A DNA stretch of 64,000 nucleotides from Rariloculus sp965263005 (GCF_965263005.1 NZ_OZ253579.1:1984001-2048000), one strand, 5' to 3'; counted from the first letter of the stretch, positions 8,424 to 17,731 are shown. Notes: generated from the letters alone by a model not told the origin. Translations and numbers: made by a program.

Positions 8424-9836
8424 TCAGTGCTTGCAGCGCGCGCTGACTGCGACGCGGGCGATCGGACGATTCCTCCCGCAGATCGATTGCGCCAGTTGCA
8501 ATAGATCATGCGCCGCGTTGCCGCCCGCGCCGTCGCCGATCGATCGGCACCGACTCATCAGTTCTTCGGTCCTGCCGCCCGCCACAAGCTCGTTCGTCGC
8601 GGGACCGCTCGCCGAGAGGATGCGGTCGAGCTTGCCGCGCAGCGCTTGCCAGTCGAGCCGGCGAAGCCGGCTGCCGTGCGGGTCATGCACTTCGGCGTTC
8701 GATTCCTCCCCGCTGCGCCAGCGGATATCGACCCTGCTGCCCCAGCTCAGGGGAAACCGTTCGGTCAGCGAAGGGTCCGCCCGGACCTGGATTCTTGACA
8801 CCAGTTGCGCAAATCGCGCATCGCTCGGCAGGGATTCCCGCAGGACATCATAAAGTTGCGTGGGCTCGATCGCGGCCAGTGCGAGCTGATATTGAACGCC
8901 GATCATCGACTCGATACGTCCGCTGGGCAGTGCCGGCCGATCGACCATATCGCGGTATGCCGAAGGCACGTGGACGACGATCTGCTCGATATCGTCAATA
9001 GACCCAGGCAAGGGCAGCATTCGCTGCAGCGCCTCTGCGCTCGCGAGCGCCTGCCGCGAGGTCGGGAAAAGCTTCGTGTCGACGTCGAGAACTCTCCAGT
9101 CCGCGAGATCTTCGAGGACCACGGCTTCGTCGAGGTCCGTGCCGATCGCGGCAGCATATGCGTTGAGTACATTTGCGCTGACATCGACACCGGCGTGAGC
9201 CGCCAATGCAGCTCCGATGCCTTCGGCCGCCGCGCAACCGAGCGCATGGAAACGAAACGCGCTGCCGCCGTGCCGCGCACTCCAGAGCAGCGCCGAGCGC
9301 GCCAGCGCAAGCGCCAGCGCTCGGGCCGTTTGCGCTTCATCCATGTCGCGGAGCTTTGCAGTCACGGCGGCGGCGGCGAACGGCGCCGTGACGTAGCTCG
9401 GCCATACGCCGTCGTAGAGCACCCGGGCGCCGTCGATCGCTCTGGCGAGGCGGATCATCGCATCGTAGCCGGCAATGACCGCGGCCGCGAGTTGCCGCTC
9501 GCCGGTTCCGGGCAGCGACGCCGCGACGGCGAGCGCAGACGGGACTACGACCGAGCCGACCGTCGCGCACGAGGCGACATCGATGTCGTCGATCTCTGTC
9601 GAGCGGGTCGCGCCGACGAGCAAACGCGCCGCCTCGGTCGCAGGGCAGGGTGCGTCGCTCGGCGTCATGCGTTCGTGAAGCCGGGTCAGCACTCGTCCTT
9701 CGGGGGTCGCGAGCCCGACGAGCGTTGCGCCGAGCGTATCGAACACCCTTTGCCTGACGGCCTCGATGACGTCCTCGCCGAGATCGGTGTAGCTGAGCCG
9801 AACGGCTTTCCTGGCAATCGCATCGATGACGGCCAC
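8424..9836 (-). CDS. MmgE/PrpD family protein
   Basis: A 470-residue cytoplasmic protein that begins with the family-typical AVRQRVFDTLGATLVGL and continues with the alanine-rich helical domain (ARALALALARSALLW) and the small C-terminal lid domain. Known members include 2-methylcitrate dehydratase PrpD, cis-aconitate decarboxylase and iminodisuccinate epimerase, so an isomerase/dehydratase on a small carboxylic acid is likely. Length matches the family (about 450-480). It is separated by six bases from the M24 gene upstream and by seven from the MFS gene downstream, so it belongs to the operon. Confidence 0.88.
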   Translation of the reverse strand: MAVIDAIARKAVRLSYTDLGEDVIEAVRQRVFDTLGATLVGLATPEGRVLTRLHERMTPSDAPCPATEAARLLVGATRSTEIDDIDVASCATVGSVVVPSALAVAASLPGTGERQLAAAVIAGYDAMIRLARAIDGARVLYDGVWPSYVTAPFAAAAVTAKLRDMDEAQTARALALALARSALLWSARHGGSAFRFHALGCAAAEGIGAALAAHAGVDVSANVLNAYAAAIGTDLDEAVVLEDLADWRVLDVDTKLFPTSRQALASAEALQRMLPLPGSIDDIEQIVVHVPSAYRDMVDRPALPSGRIESMIGVQYQLALAAIEPTQLYDVLRESLPSDARFAQLVSRIQVRADPSLTERFPLSWGSRVDIRWRSGEESNAEVHDPHGSRLRRLDWQALRGKLDRILSASGPATNELVAGGRTEELMSRCRSIGDGAGGNAAHDLLQLAQSICGRNRPIARVAVSARCKH

Positions 9837-9842
9837 GGCCTG

Positions 9843-10970
9843 CTAGGCAGGCCGCAGCCCGTCGACCGGATGCGCACCGTCGTCGTCCACGCGGACCAGC
9901 GTACCGGCGAACGACGGTCCGCCATCGTCCGCGACGAGCGTGCGCAGCGTCAGGAGCGCATCCTGCGGCAGGACGTCGTCGCTATCCGGCCTGATCTCGA
10001 TGCCCTCGTTGAGCGCGAGACCTGTTGTGCCGCCGAGCCCATAGCCGAGCGCGGAGTCGGCGGCAGCGGCCGGCAGCGCTCCGAGGGCCGCGGCCGCGAT
10101 ATCGCCGGCGCACGCGCCGGTCCGCACGGCGCCTCGCATCGCTTCTACGGCTTCGCCTGCGGCGCTCGCGGCGGGCCTCGGCCAAGTGGACGATGCTTCG
10201 GCCCAATAGCCCTGGTACTGCGCAGCGACCCACAGCAGGAGCGGCGCTTGCCGGCCGTCGAGACGGCCTTCGAACGGGCGCAGGCCGCCGCCGCTCATGT
10301 TTGCCAGCACGCGCACGTCGCGTGCCCTGCCGGCGCGCGCCACGCGCTCGGCTTCGAGCAGCGCCGCCGTGTTGTCGCCGCCGTCTGCAAACCTGCGCTC
10401 GGCCGCTTCGACAGCGTCGTCGACGATCCCCTTCGCGATCCGCACGGCCATGAGTTCACGGGGACGCTTACGAGCCCGCAAGGCGCGCAATTCCGCGTCG
10501 AATGGCCGAAGCACGTAGTCGCCGAGCACTTCGGCCAAGCGGGCCGCCGCGCTTTCGGGCATGCCGCCCGTGCCCACGGTGCCGATCGCGCCGCCTGCGA
10601 TCCCGCCGGCCTGCAGGCGGTCGCGCACGACGCCGAACGTATCGCCGCGGCCCGCAACGACGTCGCTGAGCCAGGTCTGCCTGCGCAGAAAGGAAAGCTC
10701 GCGGCCGCCGCCGAAGCTGACGAGCACGGGATCGGCATCGTGCGTCAGCAACAGCACGCCCCCTGACTGCAGGCCGGCGAGATAGGCCAGATCCGCGTAA
10801 TCGAACATCGCGCCGAGCAGGCTGTAGTTGACGACGACGAGTCCGTCGAGACCCTGTTGGCGCAGCGCCGCGCGGACGTTCGCGATGCGTTCGTCGTACT
10901 CGTCCAGCGGCAGAACGTGCCCGTCCCAGGCCGTGTAGCCTCGTTTGAGCACGGGTTCCATGTTGATCAT
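9843..10970 (-). CDS. M24-fold (creatinase/Xaa-Pro peptidase-like) protein lacking metal ligands
   Basis: A 375-residue protein with the two-domain creatinase/prolidase layout: an N-terminal domain (ERIANVRAALRQQGLDGLVV) and a C-terminal pita-bread-like domain. The positions that carry metal ligands in active M24 peptidases are replaced: the first Asp block reads LLLWVAAQYQGYW, the His block reads GYGLGGTTGL and the final Glu strands read LLTLRTLVADDG. I therefore call it a probable non-metal enzyme or pseudoenzyme subunit. ATG at 10970 follows AAGGAG. It lies 13 bases after the larger M24 gene, suggesting the two proteins pair. Confidence 0.82.
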   Translation of the reverse strand: MINMEPVLKRGYTAWDGHVLPLDEYDERIANVRAALRQQGLDGLVVVNYSLLGAMFDYADLAYLAGLQSGGVLLLTHDADPVLVSFGGGRELSFLRRQTWLSDVVAGRGDTFGVVRDRLQAGGIAGGAIGTVGTGGMPESAAARLAEVLGDYVLRPFDAELRALRARKRPRELMAVRIAKGIVDDAVEAAERRFADGGDNTAALLEAERVARAGRARDVRVLANMSGGGLRPFEGRLDGRQAPLLLWVAAQYQGYWAEASSTWPRPAASAAGEAVEAMRGAVRTGACAGDIAAAALGALPAAAADSALGYGLGGTTGLALNEGIEIRPDSDDVLPQDALLTLRTLVADDGGPSFAGTLVRVDDDGAHPVDGLRPA

Positions 10971-10983
10971 CGGCAGTGCTCCT

Positions 10984-12144
10984 TCAAACGATGGATCCCA
11001 ACGTGCCCATCTTGCCGGTCAACGGCACGGCGCCTTCCTCGGTGATGATCACGGGCTCGCCGCACATCAGGTATCCCGTTTCGGGGATGTACTGGTTCGG
11101 ATGCATGACGAAGACCATGTTGGTGTGCATGAAGTGGGCGTGACCCGGCATGAGCTCCGGTTCCATGGAGCCGAGTCCCATGCTGTGGCCGCGCGTGCGC
11201 ATGTACGGCGGTTTCGTGTAGCGCTCGTATCCGGCAGCGGCGATCGGTTCGTTGATGGCCGCGACGATCTCGGTCACCGACGTGCCGGGCGTCGCGGCGC
11301 GCAGGCCCCCGCGCAGCGCCGTATCGAGCAGCGCAAACTTCTCAAGCTGCAGCGCGCTCGGCTTGCCGAACACGGTCGTGCGGCAGATCTGAACGAACTC
11401 GCCCTCGACGGCCGGCGTGATCTCCGCGAGCATGACGTCGCCGTGCCCAAGTATCCGGTTGGTCGGAAAATGCCCGGCCTGATTGCGCTGCGAGGCCGAC
11501 AACAGCTGGAAATTGTCCTCGGCGCCGAGTTCCCGCATGAAGACTTCGAGGTCGGCTGCGATTATGTATTCGGGCATGCCGGGTCTCGCCGTTGCGAGCA
11601 GATTGGCATAACCGCGTTCGGCGATGCCCGCCGCGCGCCGCACGCACAGAAGCGACCATTCGTCGCGAATCTTGGCCGTGTCGCTGATGAGTTTCTCGGC
11701 GCTTAGCGGTGCCTGGCCGAGCAGCCCTTCCCAGGCCGCGCTCGTCTCTCGTGGCTGTAGCTGGCCTCCGGCGACCGCGACGCGCTTGCCGAGCAGGCCG
11801 CGCTTGCGTAGTTCGCCCGCGACGGTGTCGAGGAAATCTTCGGGCGCCACCGCGATCGACTCCATCGTCGCGCGCTCGAGATAGCGCGCGTGATCCCACC
11901 GCGGTGTGAGCACGAGCGCGGGGTCGCCGTCGATCGGCAGGATCACTGCCGCGTGGGGACCGATTTGCTTGAAGCCCGCGAGATACCATGCCGGATTGGT
12001 CCCGGTAAACGCATGGAGCCCCGAACCGTAGGCGATCAATACTTCGATGCCGTCCTGCTGCATGAGGCCGCGGACGGCCGCGTGACGCCGGTGGAGACTT
12101 TCCCGCCGCACGGCCGCGTCGGCTGCCGCAAGGTTCGCTGTCAT
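10984..12144 (-). CDS. M24 family creatinase/Xaa-Pro peptidase-like protein
   Basis: A 386-residue protein with creatinase-type N-terminal domain (HRRHAAVRGLMQQDGIEVLI) and M24 C-terminal domain. The five metal positions of aminopeptidase P/prolidase appear as Glu241 (VMLAEITP), Gln252 (VQICRT), His320 (TRGHSMGLG), His348 (VFVMHPNQY) and Glu363 (CGEPVIIT). At least three differ from the standard D-D-H-E-E set. Creatinase, which uses this fold without metal to split a C-N bond, is a fair model. The start ATG overlaps the stop of hyuB (ATGA), so translation is coupled to the hydantoinase genes. Likely acts on the product of HyuAB. Confidence 0.88.
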   Translation of the reverse strand: MTANLAAADAAVRRESLHRRHAAVRGLMQQDGIEVLIAYGSGLHAFTGTNPAWYLAGFKQIGPHAAVILPIDGDPALVLTPRWDHARYLERATMESIAVAPEDFLDTVAGELRKRGLLGKRVAVAGGQLQPRETSAAWEGLLGQAPLSAEKLISDTAKIRDEWSLLCVRRAAGIAERGYANLLATARPGMPEYIIAADLEVFMRELGAEDNFQLLSASQRNQAGHFPTNRILGHGDVMLAEITPAVEGEFVQICRTTVFGKPSALQLEKFALLDTALRGGLRAATPGTSVTEIVAAINEPIAAAGYERYTKPPYMRTRGHSMGLGSMEPELMPGHAHFMHTNMVFVMHPNQYIPETGYLMCGEPVIITEEGAVPLTGKMGTLGSIV

Positions 12145-13919
12145 TGCCGAATTGCTCCCTTGCGCAGCCGAGCGCGCAGTTCGTTTGTGGCGGCCAGGTC
12201 GATGTCCCCATTGCCGGCCGACAACACGACACCGTAGTCGTCGCGCGCGCTCTCGGCCGACACGTAAGCTTCGCGGACGTCCCGCAGTATACGCTCAGGA
12301 TCGCGATCCAATGGGTCGCCCCAGCCGCCGCCGCCCGCGGTCATGTAGGCGACGCGAGTATCCGCGGGCCACACCGGCCGCTGGTCGGCGGATTCGTGGA
12401 ATTCGTCGTCGCCGGGTGCCTTGACGAGCGTTGCGGCGATTTGTCCGGGCTTCCCGCCGGCGAGACCCCAGGGCGGACAGCTCACGCGGCCGCCTGATCC
12501 GCTCGCAACGTTCAAGCGGCCCGAAACCAGGCTCCGTATTCGCGTGTGCACGCCGAGGCCGCCCCGAAATTGCCCCGGACCGCCCGAATCCGGGCGCACG
12601 GCGCGCTCCTCGACGAGCACTGGACCCTTGAGTTCGATGTTCTCGATCGGTGCATTTCGGACGTCACCCTGACACACTGACATCGAGGCGTCCTGACCGT
12701 CGGCATCGCAGCGTCCGCCCCAGCCTCCGGACTCGATGCTCATGACGACGAAGCTCTTGTTGCGGGCCGGATCACGTCCCGAGAACGACAGGGCCGCGCC
12801 AAGCGAGCCGCTGTGTGCGGCCGGGATCCGCTCCGGGATTGCTTTGGCGAGCGCGAGCAGGATCGTGTCGACGACAGTCGGCAGCGGCATGCTCCAGCCC
12901 GACATGTAGGCCGGGTAGCGCGCCATCATCATGTTGCCTTCCGGGATGATTACCTTGAGCGCCGAGAACGCGCCTTCGTTCAGCGGTTCGAGTGGCGTCG
13001 TGATCGCCTTGTAGGCGATATAGGCACCGGCAAAGGTGCGCGAGTTCGCGCCGCCCTCGCGCTCGGGAGAGCAGCCGGACAGGTCAATCGTCATGTCGCT
13101 GCCGCTGACCGTCAGTTCCACCTTGATGTCGTAGCGGCCATCGCGCCAGTCGATGTGGCTCGCGGCCCGGTAGACGCCGTCGGGGATCTCAGCGACCGCG
13201 GCGCGGCACTTGGCCTCCGTTTCGGAATAAAACGCCTGGATCGCGTCGAGCACAACGCTCTTGCCGTAGCGGTCGAGCAGTTCCTTGAAGCGGCGCTCGC
13301 CCAGACGGCAGGCGGCGAGCTGCGAGCGCATATCGCCCATCGCGTTGTCCGGAAAGCGGATGTTGTCGCGGATCAGGCGCAGCAGCTTCTCGTCGAGCAC
13401 GCCGCCCTCGTAGAGCTTGATCTGATCGAGCTGCAGCCCTTCGCTCCAGGGATCGTAGGCGCGCCAGCCCGCGCCGAAGCCTGTCGAAAGCCCGCCGACG
13501 TCGACCCAGTGCGCGCGCACCATCGCAAACGCGAGCAGCTCGCCTTCGTAGAACATCGGCGTATAGACGACGACGTTGTTCAGATGCTGGCCCGCGGTCG
13601 CCTGATGGTTGTGCAGCAGCACATCGCCCGGCGCGAAGCCGTCGCGGCCGTAGCGCGCGACCGCGTCAATGACGATGACGCCGAGGTCGGCGACGAAGTG
13701 CGAGACGCCGCCGATGTTCTGCGAGATCAGCGCGCCATCGGCGTCGAGCAGCGCCGTGCAATAGTCACGAACCTCGTAGATCATCATGTTGTACGAAGTG
13801 CGCTGCAGATCGACGCTCATCTCGTCGGAGATCGCGGGCAGTGCGTTGCGGATGACCTCGAGCGTCACGGGATCCAGCGACCCCTGCCGTTGCGCTGTCT
13901 TCAGGGAGCTCAAGTTCAT
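12141..13919 (-). CDS. hyuB: Hydantoinase B / 5-oxoprolinase beta-type subunit
   Basis: A 592-residue protein with the family opening DPVTLEVIRNALPAISDEM, the block YNMMIYEVRDYCTALLDADG and downstream VLLHNHQATAGQHLNNVVVY. This matches the HyuB half of ATP-dependent N-methylhydantoinase, 5-oxoprolinase and acetone/acetophenone carboxylase-type enzymes. It pairs with HyuA, whose stop overlaps its start (ATGA at 13916-13919), and it overlaps the next M24 gene in the same way. The complex would open a cyclic amide or carboxylate substrate using ATP in the cytoplasm. The precise substrate is unknown. Confidence 0.93.
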   Translation of the reverse strand: MNLSSLKTAQRQGSLDPVTLEVIRNALPAISDEMSVDLQRTSYNMMIYEVRDYCTALLDADGALISQNIGGVSHFVADLGVIVIDAVARYGRDGFAPGDVLLHNHQATAGQHLNNVVVYTPMFYEGELLAFAMVRAHWVDVGGLSTGFGAGWRAYDPWSEGLQLDQIKLYEGGVLDEKLLRLIRDNIRFPDNAMGDMRSQLAACRLGERRFKELLDRYGKSVVLDAIQAFYSETEAKCRAAVAEIPDGVYRAASHIDWRDGRYDIKVELTVSGSDMTIDLSGCSPEREGGANSRTFAGAYIAYKAITTPLEPLNEGAFSALKVIIPEGNMMMARYPAYMSGWSMPLPTVVDTILLALAKAIPERIPAAHSGSLGAALSFSGRDPARNKSFVVMSIESGGWGGRCDADGQDASMSVCQGDVRNAPIENIELKGPVLVEERAVRPDSGGPGQFRGGLGVHTRIRSLVSGRLNVASGSGGRVSCPPWGLAGGKPGQIAATLVKAPGDDEFHESADQRPVWPADTRVAYMTAGGGGWGDPLDRDPERILRDVREAYVSAESARDDYGVVLSAGNGDIDLAATNELRARLRKGAIRQ

Positions 13920-15991
13920 GCGTCCTGTGCCACCTTGACGATCATTTCTCCGGTCGGCGCGATACGTGCGTTGTCGCCGTCAAACAATACCGTGGTCGAG
14001 GCGTATTCTTCCACAACGCAGGGGCCTGATATCCGCGCGCCGGGAGCCAGCAGCTCGCGCTTGTAGACGGGACAGTCGGCGGCGTTGGCGGCGTCGACCA
14101 GGTAGATGCGCCGCGTGCCGGCCACGGCGTCCCCGGCGGTGCCCTCGAGTGACGGCAAGGCTATCGCCGGCCGGGCGCCCACGGCCGTCAGCCTGAGGTT
14201 GACGTGCTCGAGCGGCTCGTCGGGTGCGGCATGGCCGAAGCGATGGTCGTGGATTTCCGTGAACCTGCGATGGATCGCTTCGCCGTCCGCGTTGCGGATC
14301 TCGTCTTCCGAGACCGGGATCTGCAACCAGAATTCCTGCCCGACGTAGCGCAGGTCCATCCAGCGTCGATAACTGCGCGCGTCTTCCTCGACGCCGGCGT
14401 TCGCGAGCGTATCGCTGCCCGCGGCCAGCAGCTCGCCGTAGATCCCTTCGATCTGCGCGTAGTCGGCCTCGATCAGCGGACCGTAGTGCGTGCGGACGTA
14501 GTCGTGCCTCACGTCGGCCATGAGCATGCCCAGCGCGGAGAAGTGCGCCGGCAGATTCGGCACGATGACGGTCGGTATTCCCAGGTCCCGCGCGATCTCG
14601 ACGGCATGGAGCGGTCCTGCGCCGCCCATTGCGACGAGCGCGAAGTCACGCGGATCGTAGCCGCGCTGGACCGATACGCCGCGCACGGCAAGCGACATCT
14701 TGGCGGCTGCGATCTTGACGATGCCGTGGGCGGTCTCGACCGGATTCATGCCGAGCTGCCCGCCGAGTTCGGCGTCGAGGCCCAGTTTCGCAGCGGCCTC
14801 GTCAAGCCGCATCTCGCCGCCGAGGAAGCTCTCGGCGCCGATTCGGCCGAGCACGACGTTCGCGTCGGTGACCGTCGGCACGGCGCCGCCGCGGCGATAG
14901 CAGATGGGTCCGGGGTGCGAGCCCGCGCTTCGCGGCCCGATCTTGAGCGCTCCGACGTCGTCGATCCAGGCGATACTGCCGCCGCCCGCCCCGACCTCGA
15001 CGATATCGACGACCGGAAACATCACGGGGTGGCCGCTTGCATAGCCGCCGATGTGATAACCCTGGGCGACCGAGATCTCGCCGTCCTTGATCAGGCTTGT
15101 CTTGGCGGTCGTGCCGCCCATATCGAAAGTGATGACGTTGCCGAAGCCGAGTCGCGTTCCGAGCTCGGCAGCCGCGATAACGCCGCCGACCGGGCCGGAT
15201 TCCATCATCGCGACGGGCAGCTTCCTCGCGGTTTGCGGCGACATGGCGCCGCCGTTGGACTGCATTATCAGCAAGCGGCCGCTGAACGCGTCGGCCTCGA
15301 GGCGCTCCTGCATTCGGCCGATATACGCGCTCGTCTTCGGTCCGATGTAGGCGTTCATGACGGTCGTCGACGTGCGCTCGTACTCGCGATACTCTCGCAC
15401 GATCTCGTGCGAAAGCGACAGGTAAGCGCCATTCAACGCGGCGCGAAGCTGCTCGCCGAGTTGGATTTCGTGGCAGGGATCGCCATACGAGTGAAGCAGG
15501 CAGACGGCGACGGCTTCTGCGCCCGAATCCCGGACTGCTTCGGCCACCGCGGCCGCGTCTTCGGGGCTCAGTTCGACGAGCCGCTCGCCGGTGGCCGAAA
15601 GACGCTCGTTGACCTCGAAGGTCCGTGAGCGCGGAACCAGTGGGACGGGACGCGCGAAACTGAAGTTGTAGGCCTCGGGCCGGTTCTGCCGGCCGATCTT
15701 GTAGACGTCGCGCGTCCCTTTAGTAACGACGAGCGCGGTTTCGGCGCCTTTTTGCTCGATCGCGATATTGATTGCGATCGTCGATCCATGGACGATGTGC
15801 TCGGCGGCGCTCGGCGCTATCGCGCTCTTCGCGAGACAATCCCAGACGCCCTGCGACAGGTCGCCGGATGTCGTCAGCGACTTCGCCTGCACAACCCGGC
15901 CCGAGCCGGTCTCGAACGCCACGAGGTCCGTGAACGTACCGCCGATGTCCACACCGATGTGATATGTGGGTGTCGAAGAAGGCATATGCAT
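13916..15991 (-). CDS. hyuA: Hydantoinase A / 5-oxoprolinase alpha-type subunit
   Basis: A 691-residue ATP-binding protein of the hydantoinase A family. It has the N-terminal phosphate loop GVDIGGTFTDLVAFE (about residues 13-27), a central FDMGGTTAKTSLI loop and the block RGYDPRDFALVAMGGAGPLHA, all diagnostic of HyuA/acetone carboxylase-type actin-fold ATPases. Length is typical (about 680-700). It is the first gene of a minus-strand operon whose next genes are coupled by ATGA overlaps. No regulator gene lies adjacent. The call of family is firm; the substrate (hydantoin, oxoproline or another lactam) is open. Confidence 0.94.
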   Translation of the reverse strand: MHMPSSTPTYHIGVDIGGTFTDLVAFETGSGRVVQAKSLTTSGDLSQGVWDCLAKSAIAPSAAEHIVHGSTIAINIAIEQKGAETALVVTKGTRDVYKIGRQNRPEAYNFSFARPVPLVPRSRTFEVNERLSATGERLVELSPEDAAAVAEAVRDSGAEAVAVCLLHSYGDPCHEIQLGEQLRAALNGAYLSLSHEIVREYREYERTSTTVMNAYIGPKTSAYIGRMQERLEADAFSGRLLIMQSNGGAMSPQTARKLPVAMMESGPVGGVIAAAELGTRLGFGNVITFDMGGTTAKTSLIKDGEISVAQGYHIGGYASGHPVMFPVVDIVEVGAGGGSIAWIDDVGALKIGPRSAGSHPGPICYRRGGAVPTVTDANVVLGRIGAESFLGGEMRLDEAAAKLGLDAELGGQLGMNPVETAHGIVKIAAAKMSLAVRGVSVQRGYDPRDFALVAMGGAGPLHAVEIARDLGIPTVIVPNLPAHFSALGMLMADVRHDYVRTHYGPLIEADYAQIEGIYGELLAAGSDTLANAGVEEDARSYRRWMDLRYVGQEFWLQIPVSEDEIRNADGEAIHRRFTEIHDHRFGHAAPDEPLEHVNLRLTAVGARPAIALPSLEGTAGDAVAGTRRIYLVDAANAADCPVYKRELLAPGARISGPCVVEEYASTTVLFDGDNARIAPTGEMIVKVAQDA

Positions 15992-16135
15992 CTGTCTTGT
16001 CCGGAGCGCGCAGGTACCGGCTGCAACCGTGGCTACTGAATCATCTCGTTAGGCAAACGGCACCATTCGGCTGCGTTTTTCCACGCTCCGTGTTGAGGTG
16101 CCGACTGTCGGGATCGACGGAAGAAGCGCCCGGCG

Positions 16136-16552
16136 CTATTGGCCCAGGTAGTCCTCGTCGCTGACCGGTTCGAACCAACTCGTCTCGCCGCTCGAAATCG
16201 TGAGCTGCACGAGGTATGAGTCAGGCGCCGCGCCGTGCCAGTGCACGACGCCGCGCGGGGCAAAGTGCGCGACGCCAGGCAGCATCTCCTGCAACGGTTC
16301 GCCGCGTTTCTGGGTACGCCCGCGTCCTTCCTCGGCCATGATGACCTGGAAGTTCCCGTGACTGTGCCAGTTCGATCGCGATCCCGCCTCGAAGCGCAGT
16401 TCCGAGGTGCGGACGTTTGACGTGGCCGATCGGGTCGGGTCGCCGCCGACGAAGTTGCTCTGCGACTGCGCCCGGCCGAGGAACAGGACCCCGAGGCCGG
16501 CGATGATCAGAACCAGCATCGACAGAAGCCGTGGGCGGGTGTACTCCATCAT
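16136..16552 (-). CDS. Membrane-anchored or exported cupin-domain protein
   Basis: A 138-residue protein with one N-terminal hydrophobic segment (LLSMLVLIIAGLGVLFLG) and a single cupin barrel. The first cupin motif reads SNWHSHGNFQVIMAEEGRG with the H-x-H pair and Glu, and the second reads GVVHWHGAAP, so metal ligands are present. Small cupins like this can be metal-dependent lyases, dioxygenases or binding proteins. Start ATG follows GGAGAAA. It is divergent from the amidase gene at 16808, and stands 144 bases upstream of hyuA in the same direction, so it could be cotranscribed into that operon. Confidence 0.83.
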   Translation of the reverse strand: MMEYTRPRLLSMLVLIIAGLGVLFLGRAQSQSNFVGGDPTRSATSNVRTSELRFEAGSRSNWHSHGNFQVIMAEEGRGRTQKRGEPLQEMLPGVAHFAPRGVVHWHGAAPDSYLVQLTISSGETSWFEPVSDEDYLGQ

Positions 16553-16807
16553 GCCGTTTCTCCGGTGTCATGCAGATGTATGGCTGGCACTCTATCGCGC
16601 GGCTTGACGATGATCAAGGCGGCGGCGCGGCGCTGGAAGTGCGTCTGGGTCGTCGCGGCATTCCAGCGATCGACAGCCATGCGAAGGATCAACGCATAGG
16701 CAAGGCAGCGGCCCGGCCGAGGCGCGCCGGGGCGAGACACGCAGAGGGGCCGTCCCGGAGCCTGGTGCTATCATCCGCACCGTGGGGAATCCGAGTCCTT
16801 GAGAGCG

Positions 16808-17689
16808 ATGTCGCAGGCAGGAATCGTTGTGGTGGCGGCCTCGTGTACGCTCGCCGCCTGCAGCCCCCTGCGCTTCGTCGATGTGGAGTCGGAGACGCAA
16901 AGCAGCCGCATCGACTATCTCGTCATTCATTTCACGAGCGCCGACTACGCCGAATCGATGCGCGTCTTGACGCAACGCACGGAACGCCCGGTCAGCTCGC
17001 ACTATCTCGTGCCGGAACGCGGCGACCCGACCTATCCGCGGCAGCGCTTGCGCGTACACCGGCTCGTCGATGAGAATCGGCGCGCCTGGCATGCCGGACA
17101 GAGCTACTGGCGCGGCGAGGAGGCGCTGAACGGGAGTTCCATCGGCATCGAGATCGTGAACCAGTCGGGCTGCATGGCTACGGATCCCGGCAGCGAACCG
17201 GGCACGCCGCAGGACCGCTGCCAGTTTCACGATTTCGACGCCGAACAGATCGATCTCGTCATAGAACTCGCGCTCGACATCCTCGACCGCCATCCTCGCA
17301 TCGATCCCGTCGATGTGGTCGGACACGCCGATATCGCATCCAATCGCAGATTGGATCCGGGGCCGACCTTCCCATGGCGCACGCTTTACGAGAACGGCAT
17401 CGGCGCCTGGTACGACGACGAAACCGTAGCCGGATACAGGGAGCGCTTCGAGGCGGAGCAGCCGGATCTCGTGCTGCTGCAGCGAGGGCTCAATGCCTAC
17501 GGCTACGACATTGAAGACACCGGCGAGTACGACCGGCAGACGCGCGTCGTGCTCAGGGCGTTTCAGATGCATTTTCGGCCGTCGGACTGGTCCGCACAGC
17601 CGGATGCCGAAACGGCCGCCATCGTGTTCGCACTGCTGGAGAAATACCGGCCCGCGGCGCTGGCCGTTCTGCAGCAATCGTCGTTGTAG
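16808..17689 (+). CDS. amiD: N-acetylmuramoyl-L-alanine amidase, AmiD-like lipoprotein
   Basis: A 293-residue protein. A lipobox (TLAAC) near residue 18 predicts a lipoprotein. The Amidase_2 domain shows the zinc site and catalytic residues in YLVIHFTS, the WHAGQSYW block, NSSIGIEIVN written here as NGSSIGIEIVN, and VVGHADIASNRRLDPGPTFPW. The C-terminal 70 residues form a peptidoglycan-binding-like helical domain (LLQRGLNAYGYDIEDTGEY ... VLRAFQMHF). This is the domain order of E. coli AmiD, which cleaves anhydromuropeptides and murein from the outer membrane. ATG at 16808 is preferred to an upstream TTG at 16799. Confidence 0.88.
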   Translation: MSQAGIVVVAASCTLAACSPLRFVDVESETQSSRIDYLVIHFTSADYAESMRVLTQRTERPVSSHYLVPERGDPTYPRQRLRVHRLVDENRRAWHAGQSYWRGEEALNGSSIGIEIVNQSGCMATDPGSEPGTPQDRCQFHDFDAEQIDLVIELALDILDRHPRIDPVDVVGHADIASNRRLDPGPTFPWRTLYENGIGAWYDDETVAGYRERFEAEQPDLVLLQRGLNAYGYDIEDTGEYDRQTRVVLRAFQMHFRPSDWSAQPDAETAAIVFALLEKYRPAALAVLQQSSL

Positions 17690-17731
17690 CAGCCGCAACG
17701 TTCGTTGGGGCCGCCACCGCTATTCGAACCC

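Noticed and set aside
7055..8446. Plus-strand frame of 463 codons opposite the MFS gene
   Set aside because: Composition is that of an antisense transmembrane gene (Asp/Arg/His-rich); the MFS call on the other strand has TM segments and motifs.
8805..10766. Long plus-strand frame (653 codons) opposite the PrpD and M24 genes
   Set aside because: Rich in Arg, His, Asp and Gly with no motif; the minus-strand genes have clear families, so it is the antisense shadow of GC-rich codons.
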